From Solirubrobacter sp963792915 (GTDB lineage: Bacteria; Actinomycetota; Thermoleophilia; Solirubrobacterales; Solirubrobacteraceae), in assembly GCA_963792915.1 (NCBI GenBank), contig CAWBYD010000006.1, positions 930,001-994,000 on the forward strand: a DNA stretch of 64,000 nucleotides, read 5' to 3'. The translations under genes and the position numbers were made by a program. The notes under the pieces were generated by a model. It was given only the letters and a program-made list of their open reading frames with translations. It did no database searches and was not told the origin of the DNA. Below are positions 36,294-43,599 of this stretch, piece by piece (the stretch's first letter is position 1; each line of letters starts with the position of its first letter).

Positions 36294-37180
36294 ATCGCCT
36301 TGCGGCGGCGTCGCCGCGGGGGAAGACGCTTGCGCTTGCGGTTCTCGCTCCGGCGCAGCCGGTCGACGACGTCCTCGGACCACTCGTGCGTGCGCAGCAG
36401 CAGGTAGCGCTGCCCGGCGAGGCGCATGTACGCCTCGGTCTCGGTCTCTGAACCCTCGATGAGCCCGCCCTCGCGGAGCATCGCGCACACCGGCTCGTAC
36501 TCGTCCGCGAACCAGCGCCCGGCGACCTCCTGGCGGTCCGCGAAGCTCGCGCGCTCCTGCATCATGCGAAACCCCCAGGCCTCGACGTTCTCGGCCAGCA
36601 TCCCGTAGTCCCAGGGGTCCGACAACGCGATCCGGGCGCGCTGGGACGCCGGCAGCGGTACGCGCTCGCGGAACAGCCGCTCGTGGTCCTTGAGCGGCAG
36701 CTCGGACACGCGCAGGTCGCGGCCGAGCTCCAGCCGCGTCATCACCTCGGTGACGTACGCGTCGATGTCCTTGCGGCCCTGGGACTTGGCGACCGACACG
36801 CGATGGTGGCCGTCGCGCACGAAGTACAGCTCGCCGACTTTGAACAGCGAGACCGGCGGCATCGCCTCGCCGCGGCGCTGGGCGGCCGCGATCCGCTCCC
36901 AGCGCGAGCGCAGGCGCATCGACGTGGGGCGGAAGCCGCGATCGAAGTCCGCCGCGCGGTCGACGGTCCCGACGATGTCGTCGAGCTGCACCACCTGCAG
37001 CCCGCGATCCACCTGGCCGCGGCGCCCGAGCGCCTCGATGACCTCCTCGAACGGGAGGATCAGCGCGATGTCGCTGGGCTCGCGGCGCAGCCGGCGCGCG
37101 ACGTCGGAGAGCAGGCGCGCCCGGCGTGCGCGCGCGAAGTCGTTCTGTGCGTCTGCTGACGAGAAGCCGGAGGCGCCCAC
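36290..37180 (-). CDS. ParB/sulfiredoxin-type nucleotide-binding domain protein
   Basis: 296 residues. A basic helical N-terminus is followed by a ParB-like segment (VGELYFVRDGHHRVSVAKSQG, about residues 110-135), the dGHHRv motif of the ParB N-terminal/sulfiredoxin fold, and a helical C-terminal region ending in a very basic tail (RKRKRLPPRRRRRKA) that could bind nucleic acid. It lacks the HTH of a true partition ParB. Function unknown. On the minus strand it follows the STAS gene by 15 bases, so it is probably the last gene of the anti-sigma operon. Confidence 0.72.
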   Translation of the reverse strand: MGASGFSSADAQNDFARARRARLLSDVARRLRREPSDIALILPFEEVIEALGRRGQVDRGLQVVQLDDIVGTVDRAADFDRGFRPTSMRLRSRWERIAAAQRRGEAMPPVSLFKVGELYFVRDGHHRVSVAKSQGRKDIDAYVTEVMTRLELGRDLRVSELPLKDHERLFRERVPLPASQRARIALSDPWDYGMLAENVEAWGFRMMQERASFADRQEVAGRWFADEYEPVCAMLREGGLIEGSETETEAYMRLAGQRYLLLRTHEWSEDVVDRLRRSENRKRKRLPPRRRRRKAI

Positions 37181-37195
37181 CGGCTCCGAGGCTAC

Positions 37196-37558
37196 CTATC
37201 CGGCGCCGACGGCATCCCCGTTGAGTGCCTCGTCGAGCGTCGCGACGATCGTGAAGACGCCGTCCAGCCCCGTGATCCGGAACGTCTTGACGATCGCGTC
37301 GGCGCTGCAGACGATCGTCAGCGCCCCCTCGAGGCGGCGCAGCCGGCGGTGCGCGCCGATCAGCACCCCCAGCGACGAGGAGTCGATGAACGTCGTCTCG
37401 GTCAGGTCGACCACCACGCGGGTGCGGCCGGCGTCGATCGGCGCCGCGACGCGCTGCTTGAACTCCGGGGCGGTGAAGAGGTCGATCTCGCCGACGACCG
37501 CGACGACGTGCGTGCCGTCGCCGACCACCCTGTCGTGTATTTCGAAAACCATCGCCAT
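37196..37558 (-). CDS. STAS-domain anti-sigma factor antagonist (copy 1)
   Basis: 120 residues, a single STAS domain: VVGEIDLFTAPEFKQRV and the phosphorylation loop TFIDSSSLGVLIG with candidate Ser60-62. Unphosphorylated STAS proteins bind GHKL anti-sigma factors and free sigma. It follows the two anti-sigma-type genes on the minus strand after a 49-base gap, giving an operon order GHKL, degenerate GHKL, STAS, ParB-like. Confidence 0.9.
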   Translation of the reverse strand: MAMVFEIHDRVVGDGTHVVAVVGEIDLFTAPEFKQRVAAPIDAGRTRVVVDLTETTFIDSSSLGVLIGAHRRLRRLEGALTIVCSADAIVKTFRITGLDGVFTIVATLDEALNGDAVGAG

Positions 37559-37607
37559 CGCGGGAGGTCATCCCCCGCCCACGGCGTTCTCAATCCTGGG
37601 CGATGGT

Positions 37608-38015
37608 TCAGGACGTCAAGCCGGCGTATTCGAGGCGCACGTGCAGGAACTCCCGCTCCCCCTCGGGTGAAACGCGGAGCTCGTCGGCGAGCTGCTCGAT
37701 GACGTTGCCCACGCCCGGCACCGCCGCATCGATGACCAGCGCGTCGCCGCCGCCGGGTCGCAACGGACCCACGCGCAGCGAGAGCGTGCGCGGCCCGGGC
37801 TCGAACGCGACGTCGACGGTCCCGTGCAGCACGTGCGCGGGCGCGCGGGCCGCGATCAGGTCGGCGACCAGCACCGCGTCGTCGAGCCGGTCGAGCGGGA
37901 GATCGGCGCGCGCGGCCAGCATGCCGACGACGCGCCGCAGGATCGGTCCGACCAGCGGCCCGGCGGCGATCGAGACGGTGGTCGGGGCGTCGCCAGCCGG
38001 CGGTTCGCTCGTCAC
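37608..38015 (-). CDS. Degenerate GHKL-type protein, putative non-catalytic anti-sigma partner
   Basis: 135 residues, ATG overlapping the stop of the upstream anti-sigma gene (ATGA). Alignment by eye with its neighbour keeps the fold pattern (VSIAAGPLVGPILRRVVGMLAARADLPLDRLDDAV ... FEPGPRTLSLRVGPL), but the N box that carries Glu and Asn in AVTEACTN reads AVLVADLI, and no glycine-rich ATP loops remain. It therefore likely cannot bind ATP and may act as a partner, decoy or adaptor of the active anti-sigma factor. The assignment is inference from position and weak similarity. Confidence 0.55.
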   Translation of the reverse strand: MTSEPPAGDAPTTVSIAAGPLVGPILRRVVGMLAARADLPLDRLDDAVLVADLIAARAPAHVLHGTVDVAFEPGPRTLSLRVGPLRPGGGDALVIDAAVPGVGNVIEQLADELRVSPEGEREFLHVRLEYAGLTS

Positions 38016-38464
38016 GCAGCAGCCCCCGAGCGGGGCCGCGCGAACGTCATCGCCACGCGGCTGCCACCGCCCGGAACGGGCTGGAGCTCCACCTCATCGG
38101 CGATGGCGGCGATGAGCGGCAGGCCGAGGCCTGGCCCGGTGGTGTCCGAGCTGGTCCCGATGCCGCGGCCGCGATCGGCCACGACGACGCTCACCAGGTC
38201 CTCCTCGGGACGGATGGAGATCTCCACACTGCCCGGGACATCCGGCGGGTACGCGTGGCGCACGACGTTCGTGCACGCCTCGGTCACCGCCAGGCGCAGG
38301 TCCTCGATGAGCTCGTCGGGCAGCCGCAGTGCCTCAGCGAACGCACCCAGCACATGCCGGATCACGGAAACGTTCTCCGGACTGGCCGGGAGCATGATCC
38401 TGACATCGGTGGTCCGCTCCATCACGTCGAGCGGGTGGATCTGTAGCTGTGCGTTGCTGCCCAT
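38012..38464 (-). CDS. RsbW-like anti-sigma factor (GHKL serine kinase), copy 1
   Basis: 150 residues. GHKL ATPase of the RsbW/SpoIIAB type: N box LRLAVTEACTNVVRHAY, G1 VADRGRGIG, and GPGLGLPLIAAIADEV lid/G2 region. It should bind and block a SigB/SigF-family factor and phosphorylate STAS antagonists. The ATG at 38464 lies about 12-19 bases after the predicted start of the SigF-type promoter at 38483-38507, so the partner-switch operon is probably under control of the sigma factor it regulates. A start at M15 is an alternative. Confidence 0.9.
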   Translation of the reverse strand: MGSNAQLQIHPLDVMERTTDVRIMLPASPENVSVIRHVLGAFAEALRLPDELIEDLRLAVTEACTNVVRHAYPPDVPGSVEISIRPEEDLVSVVVADRGRGIGTSSDTTGPGLGLPLIAAIADEVELQPVPGGGSRVAMTFARPRSGAAA

Positions 38465-38482
38465 GAGATGTCACGCGTGCTG

Positions 38483-38507
38483 ATACCCGGCGTCCCGGCG
38501 GCCAAAC
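38483..38507 (-). promoter_or_regulatory. SigB/SigF-type promoter GTTT-N15-GGGTAT for the anti-sigma operon
   Basis: On the minus strand GTTT (38507-38504), a 15-base spacer and GGGTAT (38488-38483), matching the known SigF/SigB consensus (GTTT, 15-17 bases, GGGTAT) exactly. It lies 19 bases before the ATG of the anti-sigma gene, leaving a short leader. Confidence 0.7.
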
Positions 38508-38594
38508 CGCGCCGCGGGCCGGAATATGGCGGTTCGAAGGATGACACGATTCGGCAGGCGGGCGTGCCACTTGGCGGCTCGCCGCCGGGAGCAC

Positions 38595-38702
38595 TCAGAT
38601 CGGACGCGGGTTGGGGTCTGGAGGCAGCGGCATCGGGTCCGGCGTCGGCGTCGGCGGCTGCGGGTCGGGATGCGGGGGCGTCGGGGACGGGAACGGGGTC
38701 AT
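38595..38702 (-). CDS. Tiny proline-rich ORF, uncertain
   Basis: 35 codons from the ATG at 38702 with GGAG 4 bases upstream. The product is almost entirely Pro, Thr, Asp and Asn (TPFPSPTPPHPDPQPP ...). A similar 58-residue Pro/Asp-rich ORF follows another sigma gene at 49390-49566. It could be a secreted or unstructured peptide, or chance in GC-rich DNA; the shared location type makes it worth listing. The surrounding 38465-39065 stretch has no other convincing gene. Confidence 0.3.
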   Translation of the reverse strand: MTPFPSPTPPHPDPQPPTPTPDPMPLPPDPNPRPI

Positions 38703-38763
38703 GCGACTCCGATGTACCCGCGACCGGCGGTTGGGACCCACCCGCCGGCTCCTGAAACACGAA

Positions 38764-38785
38764 CGGGGCGCCCGAAGGCGCCCCG
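38764..38785. terminator. Perfect 9-bp hairpin with CGAA loop
   Basis: CGGGGCGCC (38764-38772), CGAA, then GGCGCCCCG (38777-38785). A strong stem with a stable tetraloop but no T run after it. It separates the tiny proline-rich ORF and its possible upstream promoter at 38859-38885. Confidence 0.5.
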
Positions 38786-38858
38786 CACGCTGAGGAGGAG
38801 GGTTTTGGCGCGGGCTCCGGAGAGTGGAGGGCATCCGATGCGTCGCGACATCCCGGGT

Positions 38859-38885
38859 ATGTCCAGAACGGTTGCGCCTCAAACC
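38859..38885 (-). promoter_or_regulatory. Promoter-like element GGTTTGA-N14-GGACAT (minus copy)
   Basis: Minus strand: GGTTTGA (38885-38879), 14 bases, GGACAT (38864-38859), followed by ACCCG. The same words with the same spacing occur on the plus strand at 38982-39008, facing the other way. The -35-like half matches SigB/SigF promoters; the -10-like half differs. Confidence 0.45.
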
Positions 38886-38981
38886 AACACACGCGCACCT
38901 TTTCCTAAATGCGTCCAGATTGTCATAGTGCGAACCATTTGCTGGTTCGGTCGGCCGCGCGGATCTCACCGGATGAGGCGT

Positions 38982-39008
38982 GGTTTGAATTCCGACGCCG
39001 CCGGACAT
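38982..39008 (+). promoter_or_regulatory. Promoter-like element GGTTTGA-N14-GGACAT upstream of sigma copy 2
   Basis: GGTTTGA at 38982-38988, 14 bases, GGACAT at 39003-39008, followed by CACCCG. It lies 58 bases before the sigma-factor ATG. Identical halves and spacing to the divergent copy at 38859-38885, with unrelated spacer sequences, suggest that the halves are functional. Confidence 0.5.
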
Positions 39009-39065
39009 CACCCGTCCAGCCGGCACGAGGGAGGAGTCCGGCGCCCCACTACCACGGACGCTGCT

Positions 39066-39926
39066 ATGGATACCCTCGAAGCCATCTCGCCGGTCGCCCC
39101 GCCGAAGCGGACTCTGCCGGCACGAGAGGAGAAGCCTGTCGCGATGACCGCCGGCGTGCCGGCCCGAGGCGAGGACGGACCAAGCCGCTCGGAGGAGGAC
39201 CGGCGACTGCTGATCCGCTATCACCGGCACGGCGACCAGGCCGCCCGCGAGCAGTTGGTCGAGCGTCTGCTTCCGCTCGCCCGCAGGATGGCACGCCGCT
39301 ACCGGCGTTCGGATGAGCCGCTCGACGACCTCGTGCAGGTCGCCACGCTCGGGCTGATCAAGGCGATCGACCGCTTCGATCCCGCGCGCGAGACGGCGTT
39401 CTCCTCCTACGCGGTGCCGACGATGCTCGGCGAGCTCAAGCGCTACTTCCGCGACAACGGCTGGGCGGTCCACGTGCCGCGCGGGATGCAGGAGCGCGTG
39501 ATGCAGGTCGACAGCGCGGTCAAGGACCTCTCGCGCCGGCTCGGGCGCTCGCCGTCGGTGGCGGAGATCGGCAAGCAGCTGGAACTCTCGCAGGAGCAGG
39601 TGCTCGAGGCGATGGAGGCGGCCTCGGCGTACGACGCGGTGTCGCTGGAGTCCTATCGCTTCGGCGACGAGGGCGACGGCGAGACCTACGCCGAGTCGAT
39701 CGGCGAGGTCGACGACCGCTTCGAGCTCGTCGAGTACGGCGCGACGATCGCGCCGACCCTGCAGGCGCTGCCGGCGCGCGACCGCATCGTGCTGCACCTG
39801 CGCTTCGTCGAGGACATGACGCAGGCGGAGATCGCCGAGCGCGTGGGTGTCTCGCAGATGCACGTGTCGCGGCTGATCCGGCGAGCGCTCGAGCGTCTGC
39901 GAACGGTCGCCGAGCACTCAGGCTAG
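39066..39926 (+). CDS. RNA polymerase sigma factor, SigB/SigF/SigG family (copy 2)
   Basis: 286 residues from the ATG at 39066; an in-frame ATG at 39144 gives 260 residues and is possible. Region 2: LDDLVQVATLGLIKAIDRFDP and FSSYAVPTMLGELKRYFRD; region 3: VPRGMQERVMQV; region 4: MTQAEIAERVGVSQMHVSRLIRRAL. Strong similarity to copies 1 and 3 shows paralogy. A 600-base leader region with paired promoter-like elements lies upstream. The end overlaps the convergent anti-sigma gene by 9 bases, an arrangement that ties this sigma to that regulator. Confidence 0.93.
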   Translation: MDTLEAISPVAPPKRTLPAREEKPVAMTAGVPARGEDGPSRSEEDRRLLIRYHRHGDQAAREQLVERLLPLARRMARRYRRSDEPLDDLVQVATLGLIKAIDRFDPARETAFSSYAVPTMLGELKRYFRDNGWAVHVPRGMQERVMQVDSAVKDLSRRLGRSPSVAEIGKQLELSQEQVLEAMEAASAYDAVSLESYRFGDEGDGETYAESIGEVDDRFELVEYGATIAPTLQALPARDRIVLHLRFVEDMTQAEIAERVGVSQMHVSRLIRRALERLRTVAEHSG

Positions 39927-40301
39927 CCGGCGTTTGGGCCCGATCTCGAACCACACGTGGGTGGAGCCGTCGTGCACGCCCCAGTCACGTGCCACGCGGT
40001 TGACCAGGTGCAGGCCCCAGCCGCCCGAGAGCGTCGGTTCGGGTGTGATCTCGATCTTCGCGAACTCGCTGTCGCCCTGGTCGATCACCTCGCCCATCAC
40101 GATCCCTTCGGGGCTGATCTGCAGCGACAGCGTGATCGGGCGCTTGGGGCCGAACTTGACGCTGTTGGTGATCAGCTCCGACGCGACGAGCTGCAGGTCC
40201 TCGAGCACCTCGACGGTGAGGATCTGGTCGAAGACCTCAAGCGCCGCGCGCGCCTGAGCGGGAGCGTCGTCGGCAGGGGGGAATTGAAAGCTGAACTGCA
40301 T
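39918..40301 (-). CDS. Anti-sigma-type GHKL ATPase (HATPase_c_2), copy 2
   Basis: 127 residues. N box LVASELITNSVKFGP, G1 VIDQGDSEF, and GGWGLHLVNRVARDWG as the G2/lid region; the usual Glu and Asn for ATP and Mg binding are present. Proteins of this compact type regulate SigB-like factors by partner switching. Convergent with and overlapping the sigma copy 2 gene by 9 bases. Its 5' side is the repeat array at 40461-40654. Confidence 0.87.
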   Translation of the reverse strand: MQFSFQFPPADDAPAQARAALEVFDQILTVEVLEDLQLVASELITNSVKFGPKRPITLSLQISPEGIVMGEVIDQGDSEFAKIEITPEPTLSGGWGLHLVNRVARDWGVHDGSTHVWFEIGPKRRLA

Positions 40302-40460
40302 GCGGCGCGTACGGCCCCCCGGTGTCGGGATGCCCGATCAGACGTATGACGCGGTTATGCAGACCAGCGAATCGGACTCGGCTACCCGGAGGAACAGCCT
40401 CGGGGCGATGATACGCCCGCGGGCGGCCCGCCGCACCGGTAGACGTTGAACTCTGACCGC

Positions 40461-40654
40461 CGCATCGCCCAGGGGGCGACGCTTCGGCGAGTTCCGCGCT
40501 GCGGCGGCGAGCCCCGCCACCGCGGGTGAACTCGCGGCCGCATCGCCCAGGGGGCGACGCTTCGGCGAGTTCCGCGCTGCGGCGGCGAGCCCCGCCACCG
40601 CGGGTGAACTCGCGGCCGCATCGCCCAGGGGGCGACGCTTCGGCGAGTTCCGCG
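40461..40654. repeat. Dispersed hairpin repeat, locus 2 (2.5 units of 78 bases)
   Basis: Units start at 40461, 40539 and 40617 (period 78); the last is cut after about 38 bases, 2 bases before the PP2C stop. Each unit has GCATCGCCC ... GGGCGACGC, TTCGGCGAGTTC, an inner GGCGG/CCGCC stem, and GTGAACTC closing on GAGTTC. Layout and outer words match locus 1 at 292-447, while inner stems have changed on both sides. The 355-base gap 40302-40656 holds no gene otherwise. Confidence 0.85.
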
Positions 40655-40656
40655 GG

Positions 40657-42471
40657 TCAGGCGCGGAGTTGGAGCGCGAGCAGCGCGACGTCGTCGCGCG
40701 GAGCGCGGCGCGGGCCGAGCGCGGCGCCGAGCAGGCCGTCGACCAGCGCCTGCGGCGTGTCCGCGGGGACTGCGCGCACGGCGGCCGCCAGCTCCTCGGC
40801 GCTCCACTGCGTCGACGGCGCGCGCGCCTCGGTCAGGCCGTCGGTGTAGAGCAGGAGCGCGTCGCCGGGCCGCAGGTCGGTCGAGCGATCCTGGAGGTCG
40901 GGGTCGGACACGAGGCCGAGCAGCGTCCCGGGCACGCCGAACTCCTCGACGCTGCCGCCGGCGCGGCGCACGATCGGCAGCGGATGCCCGCCGCACGAGA
41001 CCGTCACGCGCGCGGGCCGGCGCGTGACGTCGACGTGCGCGCAGGCGATCGTGCAGAAGCGCCCGCCGGCGGCGTCCTGGTCGAGCATCGCGGCGCCGAC
41101 CCAGCGCAGGATCGCCGCCGGCGAGCGCCGCCGCGCGGCCGCGGTGCGCAGCGTGTAGCGGGCCAGCGCGGTGACGGCGGCGGCTTCGGCGCCCTTGCCG
41201 CAGACGTCGCCCATCACGAGGTACCACTGCCCCTCGCCGGTGCTGAAGACGTCGTAGAAGTCGCCGCCGACCTCGAGTCCCTCGCCGGCGGGGTGATACG
41301 CCGCCGCCAGCGCCGCTCCCGGGACGTCTGGGAGATGCGGCGGCAGCAGCGAGGTCTGCAGCGTGCGCGCGAGCCTCGACGCCGCCCGGTAGAGCCGCGC
41401 GTTGGCGAGCGCAGCGCCGGCGCGCAGCCCGAGATCCTCGGCCACGAGGAGGTCGTGCTCGTCGTAGCGGCGCAGCGGCCCGGCGTGCAGCGTGATCGTC
41501 CCCAGCACGCGCCCCGACCCGGCCATCGGCACGTCGATGCGGCCGGGCTCCAGGCGCGACCCGCCGCGCATGACCTCGACCGCCTCGGGCCCGGGGACGG
41601 CGCCTTCACGCGCGAGCGTCACGGTGCAGCGCTCGGCGAGCGTCCCCACAGCGAGCTCCTCGACCGCGGCGAGCGTGCGCTCGGTGTCCAGTGAACCGGC
41701 GAGCGTGCGGCTGGCCTCGGCGAGGAAGCGCTGGGACTGCTCGGAGCGCTTGAGCTCGGTGATGTCCTCGACGAGGTTGATCGCGAGCCGCGCGGTGCCG
41801 TCCGCGTCGCGCACCGACGTGGACTTGATGCGCGTCCAGCGCAGCTCGCCCGTCTCGCGCGAGCGCGAGCGCAGGATCAGCGGCTCGGGCTCGGTGCCGC
41901 TGAGCGCGCGCCGCCCGGGCAGGTGGTCGAGCGCGAACGGGCGGCCGGCGTCGTCGATCACGTCGAACTGGCTGACGTAGTGCTCGGCCGAGAACTCCCC
42001 GACCGCCGGCCCGCGCGTGATGCCGAACAGTCGCGACGCCGCCTCGTTGGCGTAGACGAGGCGGTGATCGGGGCCCTGGACGGTGACGGCGTCGGCGAGC
42101 CCGTCGAGCATCAGCCGCAGCTCGTCGGCCAGCACGGTCGCCCGCCGCCGGTCGGCCTCGAGGCCGCTCACGTCCTCGAAGGTCATCACCGAGACCTCGC
42201 ACCCGTTCAGCGTCAGCGTCCCGCCGGAGACCAGCAGCGTGCGCGCGCCCGTGTCGACCAGCTCGTGGCGCACGATCTCGCCGCGCGCTATGCGCGCGAT
42301 CACGCCGTCGAGCGCGAGCCCGCCGAGACGCTGGGCGGCGGCGTTGGCGTGCAGCACGCGTCCGCTCGACGGCTCGATCAGCGCCAACGCCACGGGCAGG
42401 GCGTCGAGCACCGGCTCGACGCCTGAGAGGCCGCCCCCGACGGCGACCGTGAGGGCGGGCTCGACTCCCAC
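40657..42471 (-). CDS. PAS-PAS-GAF-PP2C serine phosphatase (RsbU/RsbP-like)
   Basis: 604 residues. First PAS (about 20-105), second PAS (about 115-240; DAVTVQGPDHRLVYANEAASRLFG), GAF (about 245-380), and a SpoIIE/PP2C phosphatase (about 385-604) with metal-site motifs EVGGDFYDVF, VMGDVCGKGAEAA, GGHPLP and LLLYTDGLTEA; final Asp in RDDVALLAL. It should dephosphorylate STAS antagonists and so switch on SigB-family factors; PAS/GAF domains may sense light, redox or a ligand. It is the only PP2C in the hub, thus the likely input to several of the four STAS proteins. Its downstream side is the repeat array. Confidence 0.92.
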   Translation of the reverse strand: MGVEPALTVAVGGGLSGVEPVLDALPVALALIEPSSGRVLHANAAAQRLGGLALDGVIARIARGEIVRHELVDTGARTLLVSGGTLTLNGCEVSVMTFEDVSGLEADRRRATVLADELRLMLDGLADAVTVQGPDHRLVYANEAASRLFGITRGPAVGEFSAEHYVSQFDVIDDAGRPFALDHLPGRRALSGTEPEPLILRSRSRETGELRWTRIKSTSVRDADGTARLAINLVEDITELKRSEQSQRFLAEASRTLAGSLDTERTLAAVEELAVGTLAERCTVTLAREGAVPGPEAVEVMRGGSRLEPGRIDVPMAGSGRVLGTITLHAGPLRRYDEHDLLVAEDLGLRAGAALANARLYRAASRLARTLQTSLLPPHLPDVPGAALAAAYHPAGEGLEVGGDFYDVFSTGEGQWYLVMGDVCGKGAEAAAVTALARYTLRTAAARRRSPAAILRWVGAAMLDQDAAGGRFCTIACAHVDVTRRPARVTVSCGGHPLPIVRRAGGSVEEFGVPGTLLGLVSDPDLQDRSTDLRPGDALLLYTDGLTEARAPSTQWSAEELAAAVRAVPADTPQALVDGLLGAALGPRRAPRDDVALLALQLRA

Positions 42472-42522
42472 AGCTAGGCGCGAGCCTATCCGCGGCGCGC
42501 CGGCCGCGGGCGGAACTTCTCG

Positions 42523-43437
42523 TCAGGCGGCGCCGTCGCCTGAGCTGTCGGTGCGGTGGCGTTCCAGCAGCTCGCGCAGCTGGCCGGGTTCGAGCGCCTC
42601 GCGCAGCCGGTCGAGCGCCGAGACCACTTCGGGCTCGGCCTCCTCGTCGTCACGATCGAAGCGCCGCGCGGGGCGCAGCAGGTCCTGCGGGCGCGCGCCC
42701 TGCGCGGTGCCGCTGCCGGGCTTGCGGGCCAGCGACTCGGCGTCCGGCGGGTCGCCGCGCAGCAGCCACGAGCCGTCCGGCCGGCGCGTCAGCTCCTCGC
42801 GCTCGGCGAGGTCCGACAGCGCGGTGGAGACCGTCGGACGGCGGGCGCCGACCAGCTGGCCGAGGATGCGGTGGGTGAGCGCCAGCGGGACGATCACGCC
42901 GTCGCCGGAGACCCGGCCCCAGCGCTCGGCGAGGTGCCAGAAGAGCGCCTTCAGGCGCCGATCCACGCGCGTGAGCTGGGAGATCGCCTGGGTGGTGGCG
43001 AGCCGCAGCGAGCGCTCGCTCAGGCGGTCGAACAGCGTCGCGGTGATCTCGGGGTAGCGGGTCATCTCGGCCGCGAAGCGCCGGTCCAGGACGGCGACGG
43101 TGAGCGGCGAGAGCACCGTCCAGACCGCGTCGACGGGCAGCAGCCCGGTGCGGCTCGCGGGCTGCCAGGGGCGCACGAGATCGCCCGGGCCGAGCAGTTC
43201 GGCGCTGACGTGATCCGCGACGACCAGCTCTCGTGAGAGAATCCCGTCGATGATCAGCAGGCCAACATGGTCGGCGGTCGCACCCGCCAGGCGGGATACG
43301 TCCCAGGGGCCCACCGGGAGCCGGTGGGTTCGCACCACCAGTTCGCGTTCGGCCTGTTCGCGGCGGTTGTCCGTCAGCAGGCCGCCAAGATCGGGATCGA
43401 CGTCCAGCAGTCGAACCATGTCGGGCGTCCGGGACAA
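42523..43437 (-). CDS. Crp/Fnr-like transcription regulator (copy 1)
   Basis: 304 residues from a TTG at 43437, with AGGAGG 10 bases upstream; a GTG at 43458 would place the start before that site. N-terminal cyclic-nucleotide-like beta barrel (about 10-130; GLLIIDGILSRELV, LLGPGDLVRPW), dimer helix, HTH_CRP (about 165-225; PLALTHRILGQLVGARRPTVSTAL), and a variable acidic/basic C-terminal extension. It resembles the product of 50977-51996 along its length. No effector can be assigned. Divergent from the RpoD-like sigma gene. Confidence 0.85.
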   Translation of the reverse strand: MSRTPDMVRLLDVDPDLGGLLTDNRREQAERELVVRTHRLPVGPWDVSRLAGATADHVGLLIIDGILSRELVVADHVSAELLGPGDLVRPWQPASRTGLLPVDAVWTVLSPLTVAVLDRRFAAEMTRYPEITATLFDRLSERSLRLATTQAISQLTRVDRRLKALFWHLAERWGRVSGDGVIVPLALTHRILGQLVGARRPTVSTALSDLAEREELTRRPDGSWLLRGDPPDAESLARKPGSGTAQGARPQDLLRPARRFDRDDEEAEPEVVSALDRLREALEPGQLRELLERHRTDSSGDGAA

Positions 43438-43558
43438 GGGGATGGTTCCTCCTCTCACGACTAAGCCCTACCCGACACCGGCGGATTCCAGACGTCGACC
43501 GTGCACGAAACCTTCTGCGAACGGTGCGCGCGACGACATGACACTCTACTTTCTGGCA

Positions 43559-43585
43559 GGTTTAGTCGGAGCCCGGAGCGGTGAG
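43559..43585 (+). promoter_or_regulatory. Weak GGTTT-type promoter-like element before the RpoD-like sigma gene
   Basis: GGTTTAG at 43559-43565, a 14-base spacer and GGTGAG at 43580-43585, 15 bases before the ATG. Spacing equals that of the 38.9-kb pair; the downstream half agrees only partly (GG--A-). Confidence 0.3.
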
Positions 43586-43599
43586 TCAGAAGGTCAGCC

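Noticed and set aside
36290..37180. Chromosomal ParB
   Set aside because: Only the dGHHR domain is present; there is no central HTH and no parA or parS beside it.
38468..38755. 95-codon plus-strand ORF in the leader region of sigma copy 2
   Set aside because: Low-complexity Ala/Gly/Ser sequence opposite the proline-rich mini-ORF and over the SigF-type promoter; no ribosome site.
38851..38860. GGGTAT on the plus strand as another SigF -10
   Set aside because: No GTTT-like half lies 15-17 bases upstream on that strand.
40461..40654. CRISPR-like array
   Set aside because: The units are contiguous with no spacers, and no cas genes are present.
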